From positions 1 through 25,245 of the forward strand of contig JAQIWT010000273.1 in NCBI GenBank assembly GCA_034696485.1: a stretch of 25,245 bases of DNA. Direction: 5' to 3'. This document shows positions 23,764 to 25,245 of the stretch, one piece after another. Position 1 is the first letter of the stretch, and the number at the start of each line of letters is the position of its first letter. Position numbers and translations under genes: made by a program. This DNA comes from Isohypsibius dastychi (taxonomy: Eukaryota; Tardigrada; Eutardigrada; Parachela; Isohypsibiidae). The notes below the pieces were generated by a model. The model saw only the letters and a list, made by a program, of their open reading frames with translations. It ran no database searches and had not been told where the DNA came from.

Positions 23764-24305
23764 TTTTCTTGTTTTAATCATGACTCTGTGCCTCTACCTG
23801 GGTTCCACATGTGCAGCTGATGCACTGCTCAGGTTTTGCACTTGTTTTGTTATTGTTATAATTTCTGAACGTTTGAGAATGTGACCTGTTGTTCTGTTTT
23901 CATTTGAACTCTCCGTCGGACATCTGCGGTTACTTTTTTTACTGTTCTTATTATTTGGCTGCTGGGACGTTGGTCCCATGTGCGATATGGCACATCTCCG
24001 CAGCTTGCCCGTTTCTCTCACTGAGACCAAAGCCATGTATTTATTCACATGAAAACTTCATTGCGGTATATGCGTGAATTGTATTTTGGATGAGTTTAGT
24101 TGTGTAAGCTCTTTCTTGTCGGGGACACCGCTCCATCGCGGGATCCTTTCTATTACTGACTGACCGTACATGCCCGGATGAACTCATCAAATTTCAGGGT
24201 AAAAATCCGATCGCAGTGCATTTCTTGGGACTGATTCATGCAAAGGTCAGTGGCGGCGACATACCAAAGCCTTGAATACCGGCAAGTAACGAGTAATACA
24301 AAATG

Positions 24306-24330
24306 CCCCCTCCCCTCCCCCCCCCAACCC
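24306..24330 (-). promoter_or_regulatory. C-tract; strong G-quadruplex motif on the minus strand
   Basis: Plus-strand C-runs of 5, 4, 9 and 3 are separated by T, T and AA. Read on the minus strand this is GGG-TT-G9-A-GGGG-A-GGGGG, which meets the standard four-run short-loop quadruplex pattern. It lies about 540 bp after the stop codon of the CUB/EGF/GAIN gene. Confidence 0.6.
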
Positions 24331-25168
24331 GATGTGCTTGTAGCCATGTACCCCTCAAACGCAGTAGCCCAAGAATTTCGTAGTTCGTACCGTCAGTTTT
24401 GGAAATGTGGTTTCTTCAATTCCAGCGATCCATCTTTTGTGGTTTATCATATCATTCCTGACCATGCTGCATTCCGCAGTTGAAAACTGACTGACTCAGC
24501 GGATGTTGAGAACAACCGATTCGTTCCTGGAATTTGTGACAGTGGATGGCTGGTGCTGGAATACGTATCGCGATATCAACGTCAGGTTTGTGATTGCATC
24601 TTTTGGAACTGATTCAATTTTGCTCATCTGTTAGTTGGCGTGATTTCTGCAGTGAAAGCGCATTCTGAAATTGATTTTCTGAACTGAGCTAGTGTCGATA
24701 TGGTGGGCGAATAATGAGCATGGTTGCTGCCATATTTCATTTCGTTGTTTTACGAGATTCAATTCAAGATGTGTAAATACAAGATAAGAATGATCAGTTG
24801 AATTGTTTGAGTATTATATAATGGTTTTCTGCCTAAAACGTTCGTAGATCAGCTGAATAACTTGATTTTCATCGTAATATGGACGTTTTCATCCGTGATG
24901 AATCGTTCTCACACAGTTGCTTGCGGCTACGATGATTATTTTGGTGCTTTCACTTTTGGCGACAGTTGAGAGAGTTTAATTATGTTGTTGAATTTTTGGT
25001 GCTTCAGTTTAACAAGGTAGGTTGTCAGAATCTCGATGTTTGACTGGTGCGGCACACTCAGCGTACTTGTAGCGAAGTTTCAAAAGCCTTAGCTATTTTC
25101 GACCATTACGGATATCCCAGATAGATACCCTATGCCTTTTGGTAGATATGATATATGCTATATACTGC

Positions 25169-25193
25169 CTGTGGGGAGATGGGGTTCCCACAG
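25169..25193. repeat. 7-bp perfect inverted repeat (hairpin)
   Basis: CTGTGGG (25169-25175) and CCCACAG (25187-25193) pair perfectly across an 11-nt loop. Outer flanks (TACTGC and CCAGATA) allow further imperfect pairing. No poly-T tract follows, so there is no sign of a Pol III terminator. Confidence 0.5.
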
Positions 25194-25245
25194 CCAGATA
25201 TTAGCAATGTGCTATAATGGAGAGTTGAATGTGGGCTGCATACAA

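Larger units (their letters stand above)
23764..25245 (+). other. 3' region: UTR or intergenic, no gene recognised
   Basis: This stretch follows the TGA at 23761-23763. I saw no canonical AATAAA in it; an AATAAT occurs near 24711. Open frames are at most 84 codons and show no domain. It contains the C-tract at 24306-24330 and a hairpin at 25169-25193. Part is presumably the 3' UTR of the CUB/EGF/GAIN gene. Confidence 0.45.

Noticed and set aside
23889-24077. Hydrophobic 62-codon frame as a missing transmembrane exon
   Set aside because: No suitable acceptor and donor frame it in phase with the gene, and the sequence does not resemble class B GPCR helices.

Overview
This window is animal nuclear DNA, not bacterial. 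Coding sequence is split into exons by GT-AG introns, many only 53-68 bp long, and both genes encode animal cell-surface proteins. Short introns, few repeats and mixed T-rich acceptors (TTTCAG, TTACAG, TTTTAG) suggest an invertebrate with a compact genome. A nematode or another small-genome protostome such as a tardigrade would fit. I cannot fix the species from sequence alone.

Left third (1-8338, minus strand): the 5' part of a giant Fat-like protocadherin gene. I joined 12 exons into one open frame of about 1,840 residues. It has a signal peptide and about 17 cadherin repeats that line up in order with the N-terminal half of FAT1/FAT2/FAT3 (Drosophila kugelei, C. elegans cdh-4). It runs off the left edge, so the rest of the cadherin array and any LamG/EGF/TM/cytoplasmic part lie outside. 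One intron (2702-4308) is much longer than the others.

Middle (about 8.4-17.7 kb): a long divergent spacer between the two head-to-head genes. I found no convincing coding exon, tRNA or intact mobile element in it. It holds a small perfect hairpin, a G-rich cluster near the right-hand gene, some overlapping open frames of doubtful meaning, and probably the promoters and upstream 5' UTR exons of both genes.

Right third (18120-23763, plus strand): an 11-exon gene for a predicted 1,419-residue type I membrane protein. The order is signal peptide, [CUB-EGF-EGF-EGF] twice, a SEA-like stretch, two Ig domains, a hormone-receptor motif (HRM), a GAIN region, a GPS motif, one membrane helix and a 73-residue tail. 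The HRM-GAIN-GPS part is typical of adhesion GPCRs, but no seven-helix domain follows. The GPS keeps its four cysteines yet lacks the usual His-Leu-Thr/Ser cleavage triad in register. The two CUB-EGF3 blocks share intron positions and phases, so the block was copied by tandem duplication. This gene is the most unusual thing in the window.

Both genes act at the cell surface in adhesion. Nothing in the sequence shows that they work together beyond sharing a divergent spacer. The last 1.5 kb (23764-25245) looks non-coding and contains a strong C-tract with G-quadruplex potential on the minus strand.
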